This document shows, piece by piece, positions 27,401 to 35,177 of a DNA stretch of 64,000 bases; the first letter of the stretch is position 1, and every line of letters starts with the position of its first letter. This DNA is from Paraflavitalea sp. CAU 1676 (lineage in GTDB: Bacteria > Bacteroidota > Bacteroidia > Chitinophagales > Chitinophagaceae). Made by a program: the position numbers and the translations under genes. The notes under the pieces were generated by a model, which saw nothing but the letters and a program-made list of their open reading frames with translations, made no database searches and was not told the origin of the DNA. The stretch lies in assembly GCF_029223285.1 (NCBI RefSeq), contig NZ_JARHUJ010000012.1:248001-312000 (forward strand), written 5' to 3'.

Positions 27401-27804
27401 GTATCTACCTCAACCAGGATAACGGAACCTCACTGGTTACCAACCTCGCCAATACCTGGAAGAAGAACTACTGGACAACCGAAAATCCGACAAATGACTA
27501 CGCTCGTCTGGATGCCAAAGGTCCTGCCGGAGCAAGTGCGCCCGGCAAGCTGTATGATCGTTCATTCATCCGTCTGGAGAACATCACAGTGGGTTACACA
27601 CTGCCCCGCAGCCTGATCGCAAAGGCAGGTATCGAAAGAGTGAAAGTATTCGCCAGCATCCGCAACGTAGCAGTTTGGAAGAAAGAAAAGAACTGGGATT
27701 ATGGTGATATCGAAACCTTCAATACCCGTACAGAAGCTGAGAACCTGTTCCGTTCAGGTATGGCCCCCAGGGTATTCAACTTCGGATTAAATGTATCCCT
27801 CTAA
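24478..27804 (+). CDS. SusC/RagA-type TonB-linked outer-membrane protein
   Basis: 1108 residues from the ATG at 24478; an upstream TTG would add 11 codons without improving the signal. The signal peptide ends near residue 39 (LIAVGAFAQ), after an unusually long basic N-terminus. Next come the carboxypeptidase-like domain (VTGQVRIPEGQAMGATVTV), the TonB-box region LDQVVVIGYG, the plug (VLRGTPGLSIG, IQIRGQRSV, PLIVLDGMI, SAAAVYGAKSANGVLIVTTK) and the barrel. The codon choice is markedly C-rich compared with the surrounding genes. It leads a two-gene operon with SusD 13 bp behind. Ligand unknown. Confidence 0.95.
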   Translation: MIDSNIRRQTGKADRLVPLLRLLTTFTVFLLIAVGAFAQDAVTGQVRIPEGQAMGATVTVKGTTNSVQTDAEGKFKITARPGDKLVISYVGHESQEVNVPSSRLVAVSLTATNNLDQVVVIGYGQARKKDLTGAITQIKPDKLADQNPNTVQDVLRGTPGLSIGLDPNAKGGGSIQIRGQRSVYTDAGHNDPLIVLDGMIFYGELSEINPDDISQIDVLKDASAAAVYGAKSANGVLIVTTKKGQKGKPKINFTSNLGLSTMGANREVFDAAGYLKYREDWYTAVTYGANSATGNYEPYQVTTMSGWGGQKRPGFYARPTAENLTKYGITIDQWRAYGAASDNNEEVWAKRLLMQDVVLKNFLDNKTFDWYDHSFQTGTNQDYNISVSGANDQANYYLSAGYLDNKGMIVGDNYKAIRSNFKTEFKVTKWFEIGANINFQNRTDGSIATNWQTQATRNAPFAQYYDATGKLAVHPMGDLMVNNLGYNYDFDKQYLSLQKGYTIFNGIVNARVKLPFGITYSFNASPRYQQFRDRYHESSSHPDWKTTNGLINREQTQRFDWSLNNTINWEKTFFGKHRVAVTLVQEAEQRQQWKDRIEARNITPSDILGFHEVQNAEKAKSNFDSEDLLESADGMLARLFYSFDDRYMVTGSIRRDGYSAFGAAKKRANFLSAAFAWTFTNESFFKWEPMSTGKLRISYGQNGNRSLADVYMAYSNLTAGSGATQGYLDNNGNLIQYKYLFMDRLANEQLSWEKTESANFGLDFGFLNDRITGSFDYYVTPTVDMIMKRSLPGYSGVNNIASNLGKVMSKGFEITINSTNIKNRNFSWNTTFGISKYRSEIQHLYYEYTTAIKDAQGNVTGYRERDDIGNGWFIGQPIGVIWNYQVTGIWQNNEVAEAALYGQRPGDPKVANTYTADDTKNANGTTTPVYNDNDKVFLGQSAPPIMWSLRNEFTYKDFNFSFNMYSYMGHKSLAGIYLNQDNGTSLVTNLANTWKKNYWTTENPTNDYARLDAKGPAGASAPGKLYDRSFIRLENITVGYTLPRSLIAKAGIERVKVFASIRNVAVWKKEKNWDYGDIETFNTRTEAENLFRSGMAPRVFNFGLNVSL

Positions 27805-27817
27805 AAACGATTGAACA

Positions 27818-29755
27818 ATGAAAAAGACACTCCAAACGATATTCAACAAAAAAGCAGCGGTGGCCGTGGTATTGGCAGGCGCGCTGACTAGTCAAACCGG
27901 TTGTACAAAGGAATTCCTGTCGCCGGACCCTACCTCATTCTATACGCCAGACGGTACGCTGATCAATAAAGCAGGTCTCGATGCAGCACTCGCTACCGCC
28001 GACCGTCACCTGCGTACATATTGGACATATTATACCTACCAGGATTTGAGTTTGCCCATCAGCACCGACTACATGTTCTCGGACATGGCTGTTGCCAGTA
28101 AAACCGATGATGGTAATATCCTGGCCGATATCGCAACGCGCGTAACGCCTACCGATATGCCCGAGCGGATGATGTGGTTCTGGGATGAGACATATAATGG
28201 TATTAAGTACGCCAATACGGTGATCAACTATGTAGGCGGCGCAACAGACCTGGATGAAGCAACCCGGAACGTTTACCTGGGCCGTGCTTATTTCCATCGT
28301 GCGATACGCTACATGGACCTCGTATTCAAATTCAAAGACGTACCCCTCATCACCCAACTGCTCAAGCAACCCAAGGTGGATTATAAGAGCACCAAGCGCG
28401 AGGCGATCCTGCAAATGATCACCGGCGAAATGGAAAAAGCAGTAGAGTGGGTGCCCGAGCAAAAGAATATGAGCCTCGTGGGCCTCGTAAACAAAGGTGC
28501 CTGCCGCCAGTTGCTGATCAAATGTTATATGGCAACCGGTCAATTCCAGAAAGCGGTAGATCAGGCCAATATCCTCATCGATCAGTCGGGCTATTCATTG
28601 ATGACGGGCAACTTCGGAACTTTTATCAACCCCTATCCCCAAACCTGGCCCATCACCCGCAACGTGATCTGGGATCTGCACCGCCCCGAAAACAAGGGCA
28701 TCGCTGCCAACAAGGAAACCATCCTCATGATGGTGAACCGCAACGGAACAGATGCCGGAACAAAGATGAACAGCATGCGTAACTGGCTGCCTTGGTTCGA
28801 TGCGGCGGGTACAACAACCCCCGATGGTAAGAATCAGGCCTTGAGATATGCGGCAACATCTAATGCGACTTACTTCCGTCCTATGTATGACTATACACAC
28901 GCATTAGGCCGTGGAATCGCACATATCCGTCCTACGTATATGGCCACCAACGAGCTGTGGACAAACATCAGCGACGCTGGTGACCTCCGCCACAACAGCA
29001 CCGTGGGCAACTGGGCACGCGTAGATTCGCTGAAGTACAATGATCCGGCCAATGCTACCTGGTTTGGTAAGAACCTCCGCCTCTATGGAGCAACCGGAAA
29101 CATCCTGTGTAACGATACCATTCGCCAGTGGTTCGATTGGCCACACTACAAATATTACATCGAAGATCCCCTGGAAACAGGCAACGCGAACGAAGCCAAC
29201 CACCGCGGTGGCGCTGGTGATCTGTATTGCTACCGCCTGGCCGAAACCTACCTGTTGCGTGCCGAAGCGCAGTTCTATCTCGGAAAGCCCGATTTAGCGG
29301 CGGCCGACGTAAACAAGGTAAGGCAGCGTGCAGGCTGTACGCAGCTCTTTACCAGCGTATCGATCGGTGATATCATGGACGAGCGCGCCCGTGAGTTGAA
29401 TATGGAAGAATGGCGCTTCGCAGAGTTGAGCCGGGTGTCTTATTGTCTCGCACTGAGCGGCAAGGCCGACGAGTGGGGCAATACCTATGCAGTAGCCGAT
29501 CTCGCAACCAAGAGCTACTGGTTCAACCGCGTATCGCGTTACAACAACTATTATAATAAAGGTAAAGCAGTTGTAAAGGGCCGCGCATATACCATCGGCG
29601 CACACAATATCAACTGGCCTATCCCCAACGGTGCGATCCAGGCAACTGGTGGTGGCAAGTTGTGGCAAAACCAGGGTTACAGCGGTTATGATCCTGCCGT
29701 AGTAAGGTGGGAGAAATGGGAAGATGCTGTAGCCGACGAACTCCCCAAGAAGTAA
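27818..29755 (+). CDS. SusD/RagB family outer-membrane lipoprotein
   Basis: 645-residue SusD, larger than the usual 500-550. The signal and lipobox end at Cys29 (SQTGC), followed by KEFLSPDPTSFYTPDG. The TPR-like core (AYFHRAIRYMDLVFKFKDVPLI) and the terminal signatures RLAETYLLRAEAQFYLGKPDLAAADVN and DERARELNMEEWRF are all present. The extra length lies in the middle (about 280-430), in a loop-rich ligand-facing region. Pairs with the SusC upstream. A terminator follows at 29853-29884. Confidence 0.95.
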   Translation: MKKTLQTIFNKKAAVAVVLAGALTSQTGCTKEFLSPDPTSFYTPDGTLINKAGLDAALATADRHLRTYWTYYTYQDLSLPISTDYMFSDMAVASKTDDGNILADIATRVTPTDMPERMMWFWDETYNGIKYANTVINYVGGATDLDEATRNVYLGRAYFHRAIRYMDLVFKFKDVPLITQLLKQPKVDYKSTKREAILQMITGEMEKAVEWVPEQKNMSLVGLVNKGACRQLLIKCYMATGQFQKAVDQANILIDQSGYSLMTGNFGTFINPYPQTWPITRNVIWDLHRPENKGIAANKETILMMVNRNGTDAGTKMNSMRNWLPWFDAAGTTTPDGKNQALRYAATSNATYFRPMYDYTHALGRGIAHIRPTYMATNELWTNISDAGDLRHNSTVGNWARVDSLKYNDPANATWFGKNLRLYGATGNILCNDTIRQWFDWPHYKYYIEDPLETGNANEANHRGGAGDLYCYRLAETYLLRAEAQFYLGKPDLAAADVNKVRQRAGCTQLFTSVSIGDIMDERARELNMEEWRFAELSRVSYCLALSGKADEWGNTYAVADLATKSYWFNRVSRYNNYYNKGKAVVKGRAYTIGAHNINWPIPNGAIQATGGGKLWQNQGYSGYDPAVVRWEKWEDAVADELPKK

Positions 29756-29852
29756 TAAGCACTGACCGGCTGCAGGCGTTTCAGAATAATCAACATGAAA
29801 CGAACCACCCGCAGCCCTGAAGGTGTAGATTTTGGAATATAGCAAGCAAAAG

Positions 29853-29884
29853 GCCGGTAGATTCTTCTACCGGCAATTTTTTTT
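29853..29884 (+). terminator. Terminator after SusC-SusD
   Basis: Perfect 9-bp stem GCCGGTAGA (29853-29861) with TCTACCGGC (29866-29874), loop TTCT, then eight T (29877-29884). Confidence 0.9.
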
Positions 29885-29933
29885 AGGGGCTACGTATAGA
29901 GGCCCTTCCAACATCCTTGGCTCGAAACAAAGG

Positions 29934-30002
29934 CCTCCACGAGCCGTAGCACTTCATCATTGAGCATCCCTTGCTTCCACAAGCCTCAACATCTCCTCGA
30001 AA
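29934..30002 (-). repeat. Two decayed copies of the hydrolase gene's 3' end
   Basis: Two segments, about 29934-29958 and 29974-30002, repeat the last codons of the neighbouring alpha/beta hydrolase (30064-30091). In minus-strand reading they give DEVLRLVEAF and FEEMLRLVEA, against FEEVLRLVEGF in the intact gene. Spacing is 40 bp and 90 bp. Stops and a changed frame separate them, so they are not part of the protein. Confidence 0.7.
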
Positions 30003-30034
30003 GTTTTTCCTGATTCTTGTGTGCGGCCCGTTAG

Positions 30035-30910
30035 TTAATCTTTTTTTCTCCGGCCAAGAAACCCTTCCACGAGCCTCAATACCTCCTCGAAATTTGTTTC
30101 CAGTACCATATGACTGCCCTCGATCAGGTGCACTTGCGCAGCTGGCAGATCACGCTGGTAGCAGTGCGCTTCGGCTACGCTGAAGTAGGGATCATGCTTA
30201 CCCCAGATCACCAGTGCAGGAGGCTGCTGTTCCCGGAAATAAGCCTGGAAAACAGGAAATAGCGGGAAGTTGTGCTGATAATCGCAGTTCAGTTCGTATT
30301 GCATAGCGAGGTTCCCCGGACGGCTCAACCGTTCCCAGTCCAGCACCCACAGCTCCGGGCTCACCCTGTTCCACAGCGCTTCCGGTAACCCGCTGGTGTA
30401 TTGGTCCCGCGTGCCTTCCTCGCTCAGGAAAGCATATACTTTTTTCTTTTTTGCCGGACTAGGGTTTTTCCAGTAATCAATGGTTTCATCCCACTGCGGA
30501 CCGATCCCTTCCGCATACGCATTGCCATTTTGCACAATGATACCGGCAATCTTTTCAGGATGAGCCACACTCAGCCGCAGACCGATGGGGCAACCATAAT
30601 CATGAAGGTAAATGGTGAATCGGTGCAGGCCGATGGCATCAGTAAAAGCGTTGATGATCGCAGACAGGTTGCTGAACGTATATTCAAAAACTGCCTTGTC
30701 GGGAAAAGCGCTGAAGCCGAACCCGGGATAGTCGGGAGCAACCAGGTGATAACGGTCGCCAAGCGCCGTCATCAGGTTTTTGAACATCGTTGATGATCGG
30801 GGAAACCCATGTAGCAATAAGAGTGCTGGGTGTTTTGGGTCGCCCGCTTCGCGGTAGATGATATCGATGCCGTCAATCTGGATGGTCCTGTTGAAAATTT
30901 GTTGAGCCAT
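30035..30910 (-). CDS. Alpha/beta hydrolase, haloalkane dehalogenase/epoxide hydrolase-like
   Basis: 291-residue alpha/beta-hydrolase. The oxyanion motif HGFPRSS follows the first strand, and the nucleophile elbow reads LHDYGCPIG, so the nucleophile is Asp104, as in epoxide hydrolases and dehalogenases. The acid is probably Asp240 (WGKHDPYF) and the catalytic base His267 (EGSHMVLE). The cap domain lies at about 135-225. It is cytoplasmic and its substrate is unknown; many homologues act on small epoxides, halides or esters. Divergent from the ArsR-led cluster, with 376 bp between. Two decayed copies of its own 3' end lie just downstream. Confidence 0.92.
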   Translation of the reverse strand: MAQQIFNRTIQIDGIDIIYREAGDPKHPALLLLHGFPRSSTMFKNLMTALGDRYHLVAPDYPGFGFSAFPDKAVFEYTFSNLSAIINAFTDAIGLHRFTIYLHDYGCPIGLRLSVAHPEKIAGIIVQNGNAYAEGIGPQWDETIDYWKNPSPAKKKKVYAFLSEEGTRDQYTSGLPEALWNRVSPELWVLDWERLSRPGNLAMQYELNCDYQHNFPLFPVFQAYFREQQPPALVIWGKHDPYFSVAEAHCYQRDLPAAQVHLIEGSHMVLETNFEEVLRLVEGFLGRRKKD

Positions 30911-31286
30911 GCGCTTGTGGTTTTATCGCGTAGCGATTACATTTGACAATAAGCACATGCGTGGACTTTCAGTAGCGGATAGGAGAGAGGGGTAAGTTAG
31001 CTTATTCAAAGTTACTGTTTTCGGTTAACTGAAAATGTCTTCCGTACCCCCGGGTTGCTTGCCCAGCTAAAAAGATCATACGCTCCTTGCTCCTGGCAAC
31101 CTTTCCCGGCCTCATTGATCTCCCGCTCCCCGGCTTCAGACAACCCCCAATGTTAAAAAGAAAATCCCCTCCAATCCCTTGATTTAAAAGTCACAGCACG
31201 CTCTCCGTGACAGGTTTCGTCCGCCCTCCCAAAGAAAAATTTGCGTAGTTATATGGCTACACATATATTTGTAGTCAAATAGCTAC
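30911..31286. other. Divergent intergenic region, hydrolase/ArsR cluster
   Basis: No gene. The right end holds the ArsR promoter and its operators (31240-31286). On the minus strand a TAACTTTG (31007-31014) matches the -7 element for the hydrolase, with no clear -33 element. The middle is without recognisable structure. Confidence 0.5.
31240..31286 (+). promoter_or_regulatory. ArsR-cluster promoter with two operators
   Basis: TTTG (31240-31243), 20 bp spacer and TATATTTG (31264-31271) match the Bacteroidota promoter consensus (TTTG and TAnnTTTG). Two copies of GTAG-N8-CTAC overlap it: 31245-31260 fills the spacer and 31271-31286 runs from the last base of the -7 element to the base before the ATG. 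Their spacing is 26 bp centre to centre. Autoregulation by the ArsR protein is inferred. Confidence 0.8.
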
Positions 31287-31613
31287 ATGATGAACCTACG
31301 ACGCGACGTTTTCCAGGCCATAGCCGATCCTACCAGGAGGGCTATCCTGCTGCTGGTAGCCGCGCAGGCCATGAGCGCCGGCGCTATCGCAGCCAACTTC
31401 GATACTGCCCGCCCTACTGTATCCAAGCACCTCGCCATCCTCACCGAATGCGAACTGCTCGAGCAGGAGCAAAACGGCCGGGAAATATTCTATCACCTCA
31501 ATCCCCAAAAGATGAAAGAGATAGCCGACTTCATCGAGCCGTTCCGCGACCTCTGGGACGATCGCTTCAATAAACTGGAATCCATCATGAAAAAATACAA
31601 ACCCAAAAAGTAA
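31287..31613 (+). CDS. ArsR/SdpR-type winged-helix repressor
   Basis: 108-residue winged-helix DNA-binding protein. The N-terminus [17 protein letters not shown], the recognition helix in [13 protein letters not shown] and the wing [20 protein letters not shown] are typical of the SdpR-like ArsR branch paired with AHSA1 proteins. The metal-binding ELCVCD motif of true ArsR proteins is absent, so it probably does not sense metal. It heads six tightly spaced genes, and the two operator copies upstream suggest it represses its own operon. Two adjacent ATGs start the frame. Confidence 0.9.
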   Translation: MMNLRRDVFQAIADPTRRAILLLVAAQAMSAGAIAANFDTARPTVSKHLAILTECELLEQEQNGREIFYHLNPQKMKEIADFIEPFRDLWDDRFNKLESIMKKYKPKK

Positions 31614-31619
31614 AGCACC

Positions 31620-32087
31620 ATGGAACGTAAAACAAAGGTCAATGCCGAAAAAGGGAAACAGGAGATACTCATCACCCGCGAGTTCGATCTCCCCGTAGAT
31701 CTGCTCTTCAGGGCGTTTGCCGAGCCGGAAATAGTGGAACAATGGATGGGCACCAAAGTATTGAAACTGGAAAGCTTCCCCGGTGGCCGTTATCAGTTCG
31801 AAACATCCAATCCACAGGGTGTCGTGGCCATTCGCATGAACGGGGTATACCACGAGTTCGTGACAGATCAAAGGATCACCCGAACCTTCGAAATGGAAAA
31901 TACGCAGTTCGCCGTACAGCTGGAATTCCTTCAGTTCGAAGCGCTCACCGAAGATACCAGCAGGCTCAACATGCACATCATCTTCAAAACCGGCGAATTG
32001 CGCGATCAGCTCCTTAAAATGCCTTTTGCGCAAGGCATCAACTTTGCACACAATCGATTGCAGGAAATAGTTAGTAACCTTAAATAA
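31620..32087 (+). CDS. SRPBCC/AHSA1 domain protein
   Basis: 155-residue START-like hydrophobic-ligand-binding fold of the activator of Hsp90 ATPase 1 (AHSA1) type. Visible marks are ITREFDLPVDLLFRAFAEPEIVEQWMG at the front, FPGGRYQFE, GVYHEFVTDQRITRTFEM and the terminal helix. Typically translated with the preceding ArsR gene, 6 bp away, in many genomes. The ligand is not known and an enzymatic role is not evident. Cytoplasmic. Confidence 0.9.
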   Translation: MERKTKVNAEKGKQEILITREFDLPVDLLFRAFAEPEIVEQWMGTKVLKLESFPGGRYQFETSNPQGVVAIRMNGVYHEFVTDQRITRTFEMENTQFAVQLEFLQFEALTEDTSRLNMHIIFKTGELRDQLLKMPFAQGINFAHNRLQEIVSNLK

Positions 32088-32095
32088 AACCAATC

Positions 32096-32476
32096 ATGAA
32101 AAAAGCACACAAGATTATTTATTGGGTCGCCACAGCGTGGCTGGCACTCGGAATGCTCTCCACCGGATACGTACAGTTGTTCCATTTGAAAGACGAAACG
32201 AAATTTATACTAGATTTGGGATACCCCGAATACCTGCTCACCCTCCTCGGTATCACCAAGGTACTGGGCGTGCTGGTGGTATTGATCCCAAAGTTTCCCT
32301 TGTTGAAAGAGTGGGCTTATGCAGGATTTTTCTTTATGATGGCGGGAGCGATCTATTCGCACATCGCAGCCGGCAATCCCGGTGGTATCTTCCCTCCATT
32401 ATTGTTGTTAATCCTTACCGTAGTATCCTGGTACTTCCGGCCAGCAACCAGAAAACTCGCACTAGCCAACCAATAA
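32096..32476 (+). CDS. DoxX-like membrane protein
   Basis: 126-residue inner-membrane protein with four hydrophobic helices: about 6-26, 43-65, 72-92 and 97-115. The opening KIIYWVATAWLALGMLSTG and the segment LGITKVLGVLVVLIPKFPLLKEWAYAGFFFMMAGA are typical of the DoxX-like family. Members are commonly found after ArsR and AHSA1 genes, as here (8 bp gap). Its function is not well defined; related DoxX proteins are linked with quinone or redox chemistry. Confidence 0.88.
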   Translation: MKKAHKIIYWVATAWLALGMLSTGYVQLFHLKDETKFILDLGYPEYLLTLLGITKVLGVLVVLIPKFPLLKEWAYAGFFFMMAGAIYSHIAAGNPGGIFPPLLLLILTVVSWYFRPATRKLALANQ

Positions 32477-32487
32477 TCAATAGTCGT

Positions 32488-33048
32488 ATGAGCAAAAAGA
32501 AATTAACTACAGAAGAAGTGACCGGCCTGCTGAAAACACTGAAGGCCCGTTTTGATAAACATCCTCAACGTCACAAAGGCATTAAGTGGGAGGATGTGCA
32601 AGCGAAACTCGAAGCAAGTCCCGCAAAACTGGTAACCCTCAACGAAATGGAGATCACCGAAGGGGAGCCCGATGTAGTAGGGTACGATAAGAAGACGGAT
32701 GAATATTTGTTCTACGATTGTTCGCCCGAAAGTCCCAAAGGCCGCCGGAGCATTTGTTACGATGGTGAAGCGCTGGCATCCAGGAAAGAACATAAACCCG
32801 AAGACAGTGCCCTCGAAATGGCGGCTGCGATCGGTGTAGAGATACTAACGGAAGAAGAATACCGCGAATTGCAAACCCTGGGCAACTTCGATACCAAAAC
32901 GTCGAGCTGGGTAAAAACGCCCGCAGAGATCCGGAAATTAGGTGGCGCGATTTTTTGTGACAAGCGTTATAACCATGTCTTTATGTACCACAATGGGGCA
33001 GAGTCGTATTATGCGGCCCGCGGCTTCCGGGGATCCGTCAGGGTATAA
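32488..33048 (+). CDS. DUF4256 family protein
   Basis: 186 residues from the ATG at 32488; an overlapping out-of-gene extension upstream belongs to the DoxX frame region. Recognisable DUF4256 features are RFDKHPQRHKGIKWEDVQAKLE at the front, LNEMEITEGEPDVVGYD, LFYDCSPESPKGRRSICYDGEAL and GVEILTEEEYRELQTLGNFDTKTSSWVKTP-type core before FMYHNGAESYYAARGFRG. The many conserved charged and aromatic residues suggest an enzyme, but none is characterised to my knowledge. Cytoplasmic; fourth gene of the cluster, 11 bp after DoxX. Confidence 0.9.
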   Translation: MSKKKLTTEEVTGLLKTLKARFDKHPQRHKGIKWEDVQAKLEASPAKLVTLNEMEITEGEPDVVGYDKKTDEYLFYDCSPESPKGRRSICYDGEALASRKEHKPEDSALEMAAAIGVEILTEEEYRELQTLGNFDTKTSSWVKTPAEIRKLGGAIFCDKRYNHVFMYHNGAESYYAARGFRGSVRV

Positions 33049-33087
33049 ACGGTCCGCTGCATATACATCCAAATACATCACCATTAA

Positions 33088-33675
33088 ATGAATAACATGA
33101 ATCCGAAGATTGATGAATTCATAGACAGGGCCACCAAATGGCAGAAGGAATTTGAGAAGTTGCGCGACATCGTGCTGGCTTGCGACCTCACCGAAGAGTT
33201 GAAATGGGGCCAACCCTGTTATTCCTATCAGAAGAGTAACATCGTACTGATACACGGCTTTAAGGACTATTGCGCCCTGTTGTTCTTTAAGGGTTCCTTG
33301 CTCAATGATCCCAGTGGAATATTGATACAGCAAACCAGGAATGTACAGGTAGCCCGACAGATCCGCTTCACCAATATGAAGGAGATCACCAAGCTGGCAA
33401 AAGTGATAAAGTCCTACATTTATGAAGCCATCGAGATCGAACGGGCCGGACTCAAACCCAAACTCAAAAAGACCGCCGACTTCAAAGTCGTGGAAGAGTT
33501 TCAGAAGAAGCTCGATAAGCGACCTGCCTTGCGTACGGCCTTCGAAAAGCTCACACCCGGAAGGCAAAAAGGCTACCTGCTGTATTTTGCATCCGCCAAG
33601 CAGGCAAAGACCCGCGAGTCCCGCATCGAAAAATACATTCCCGAGATCCTGAAAGGAAAGGGTCTGGATGATTAG
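33088..33675 (+). CDS. YdeI/DUF1801 family protein
   Basis: 195 residues. The N-terminal DUF1801 domain has EELKWGQPCYSYQKSNIVLIHGFKDY and the frataxin-like fold, and the C-terminal part (LGIVEEFQKKL-type, then FEKLTPGRQKGYLLYFASAKQAKTRESRIEKYIPEI) is the OmpD-associated YdeI tail rich in Lys and Arg. An alternative start three codons later exists. Function unknown in general. It is 39 bp after the DUF4256 gene and 17 bp before the FAD oxidoreductase. Cytoplasmic. Confidence 0.88.
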   Translation: MNNMNPKIDEFIDRATKWQKEFEKLRDIVLACDLTEELKWGQPCYSYQKSNIVLIHGFKDYCALLFFKGSLLNDPSGILIQQTRNVQVARQIRFTNMKEITKLAKVIKSYIYEAIEIERAGLKPKLKKTADFKVVEEFQKKLDKRPALRTAFEKLTPGRQKGYLLYFASAKQAKTRESRIEKYIPEILKGKGLDD

Positions 33676-33692
33676 ACCGGTAAATGTAGCGC

Positions 33693-35177
33693 ATGCAAAA
33701 GATCACACCCGATGATATCCGTTATGCCGACCTGGCTCAGAAGCGGTTCAATAAACGCTTTCAGGGGCAGCCGCATTACATCTTCCTGCCAACGACCACA
33801 CAGGAAGTGATAGAAGCACTGCAGTATGCGGTCGATCATCGACTGCGGCCTGTTGTCCGCAGCGGTGGCCATTGCCTCGAAGGATTTGTGTCCGATCCAT
33901 CCGCACAGGTGCTCATTGATACATCGCTCATGACCAGTCTTTCATTTGATGAGCTGAAAGGAGCATTTGCTATAGAGGCTGGCGTTACAGTAGGGGAGAT
34001 GTATCGGCGGCTCTTTCTCAACTGGGGAGTGGTATTGCCGGCCGGTGAGCATCCCGGCATCGGCGTGGGCGGACATATACTCGGCGGCGCCTTCGGTTTC
34101 CTCTGTCGTGAATACGGACTGGCAGCCGATTACCTCTTTGCTGTGGAGGTCGTAACGGTAAATGCCGCCGGAAAGGCCCTTAGTACAATAGCAACGCGCC
34201 AACCCGGCGATCCCCACCACGAACTCTGGTGGGCGCATACGGGTGCCGGCGGTGGCAACTTCGGAATCGTAACACGTTACTGGGTGCGCAATCCCCAGGC
34301 TGTGGGCTCCGATCCCTTTACGGCATTGCCAAAAGCGCCATCATCGATTATTACATTTCGCATAGGGTGGGAGTGGAAGGACTTCGATGAAACATCTTTC
34401 GCTCACCTCGTTCGAAACTTCGGAACATGGGCCGGGCAAAACAGTGCCCCCGATTCACGGTTCACGCCATTGTGCAGTTTCCTATTCCTCAATCACCGCA
34501 ACCTGGGTAAAATTGAAATGAAAGGGCTCGCAACCGGTCCGCTCGCAGCCCAACTCATCGGAGAACACCTGGATGCAGTAGCGACTCCGATCAAGCTGCC
34601 CTTCACAAAACAGCTGGAAGAAAGTGGTTGGCTGCGCTTCGCACTCAATCCCTTTCCCGAACTGTTTCAGCCCGGATCCGACAGTGCGCAGATAAAAGTG
34701 AAAGACGCATTCTTTCGCAATCCATTGACCGACGCACAGATCGCAACAGCCTGGCAATACCTTACGGCCAATGCCACTATCGGAGGCGGATTGGCATTCG
34801 CAACCTATGGTGGAAAAGTGAATGAACACCCGGTAGACGCAACCGCAAGCGCACAACGCGATAGCATCATGGATGTGGCCTGCAATGCCGGATGGATCGA
34901 TCCGCAGGCAGCCGCGCCCAGCTTGGATTGGGTGCGCAATTTCTACAAAGACCTGTTTGCCGATACAGGCGGGGTGCCTATTCCCTGCGAACAAACCGAC
35001 GGCGCTATGATCAATCATCCTGATACAGACCTCTCCAGTCCGCTGTGGAATCAATCGGGCGTACCATGGTATAGTTTATATTATAAGCAACACTATCCGC
35101 GCCTGCAGCAGGTGAAGGCGGACTACGATCCATTGAACATATTCCATCATGCCTTGTCCATAAAGGCGGCGAAGTAG
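33693..35177 (+). CDS. FAD-linked oxidoreductase, BBE/berberine-bridge type
   Basis: 494-residue flavoprotein. The PCMH-type FAD-binding domain spans about 25-200, with RSGGHCLEGF where His60 is the expected covalent FAD attachment site. GGAFGFLCREYGL places Cys138 at the position of the second cysteinyl-FAD link in bicovalent enzymes such as oligosaccharide oxidases. Bicovalent FAD is therefore likely, by inference. The BBE tail (YYKQHYPRLQQVKADYDPLNIFHH) closes the protein. No signal peptide, so cytoplasmic. Such enzymes oxidise sugars or alkaloid-like alcohols. It is the last gene of the ArsR-led cluster. Confidence 0.92.
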   Translation: MQKITPDDIRYADLAQKRFNKRFQGQPHYIFLPTTTQEVIEALQYAVDHRLRPVVRSGGHCLEGFVSDPSAQVLIDTSLMTSLSFDELKGAFAIEAGVTVGEMYRRLFLNWGVVLPAGEHPGIGVGGHILGGAFGFLCREYGLAADYLFAVEVVTVNAAGKALSTIATRQPGDPHHELWWAHTGAGGGNFGIVTRYWVRNPQAVGSDPFTALPKAPSSIITFRIGWEWKDFDETSFAHLVRNFGTWAGQNSAPDSRFTPLCSFLFLNHRNLGKIEMKGLATGPLAAQLIGEHLDAVATPIKLPFTKQLEESGWLRFALNPFPELFQPGSDSAQIKVKDAFFRNPLTDAQIATAWQYLTANATIGGGLAFATYGGKVNEHPVDATASAQRDSIMDVACNAGWIDPQAAAPSLDWVRNFYKDLFADTGGVPIPCEQTDGAMINHPDTDLSSPLWNQSGVPWYSLYYKQHYPRLQQVKADYDPLNIFHHALSIKAAK

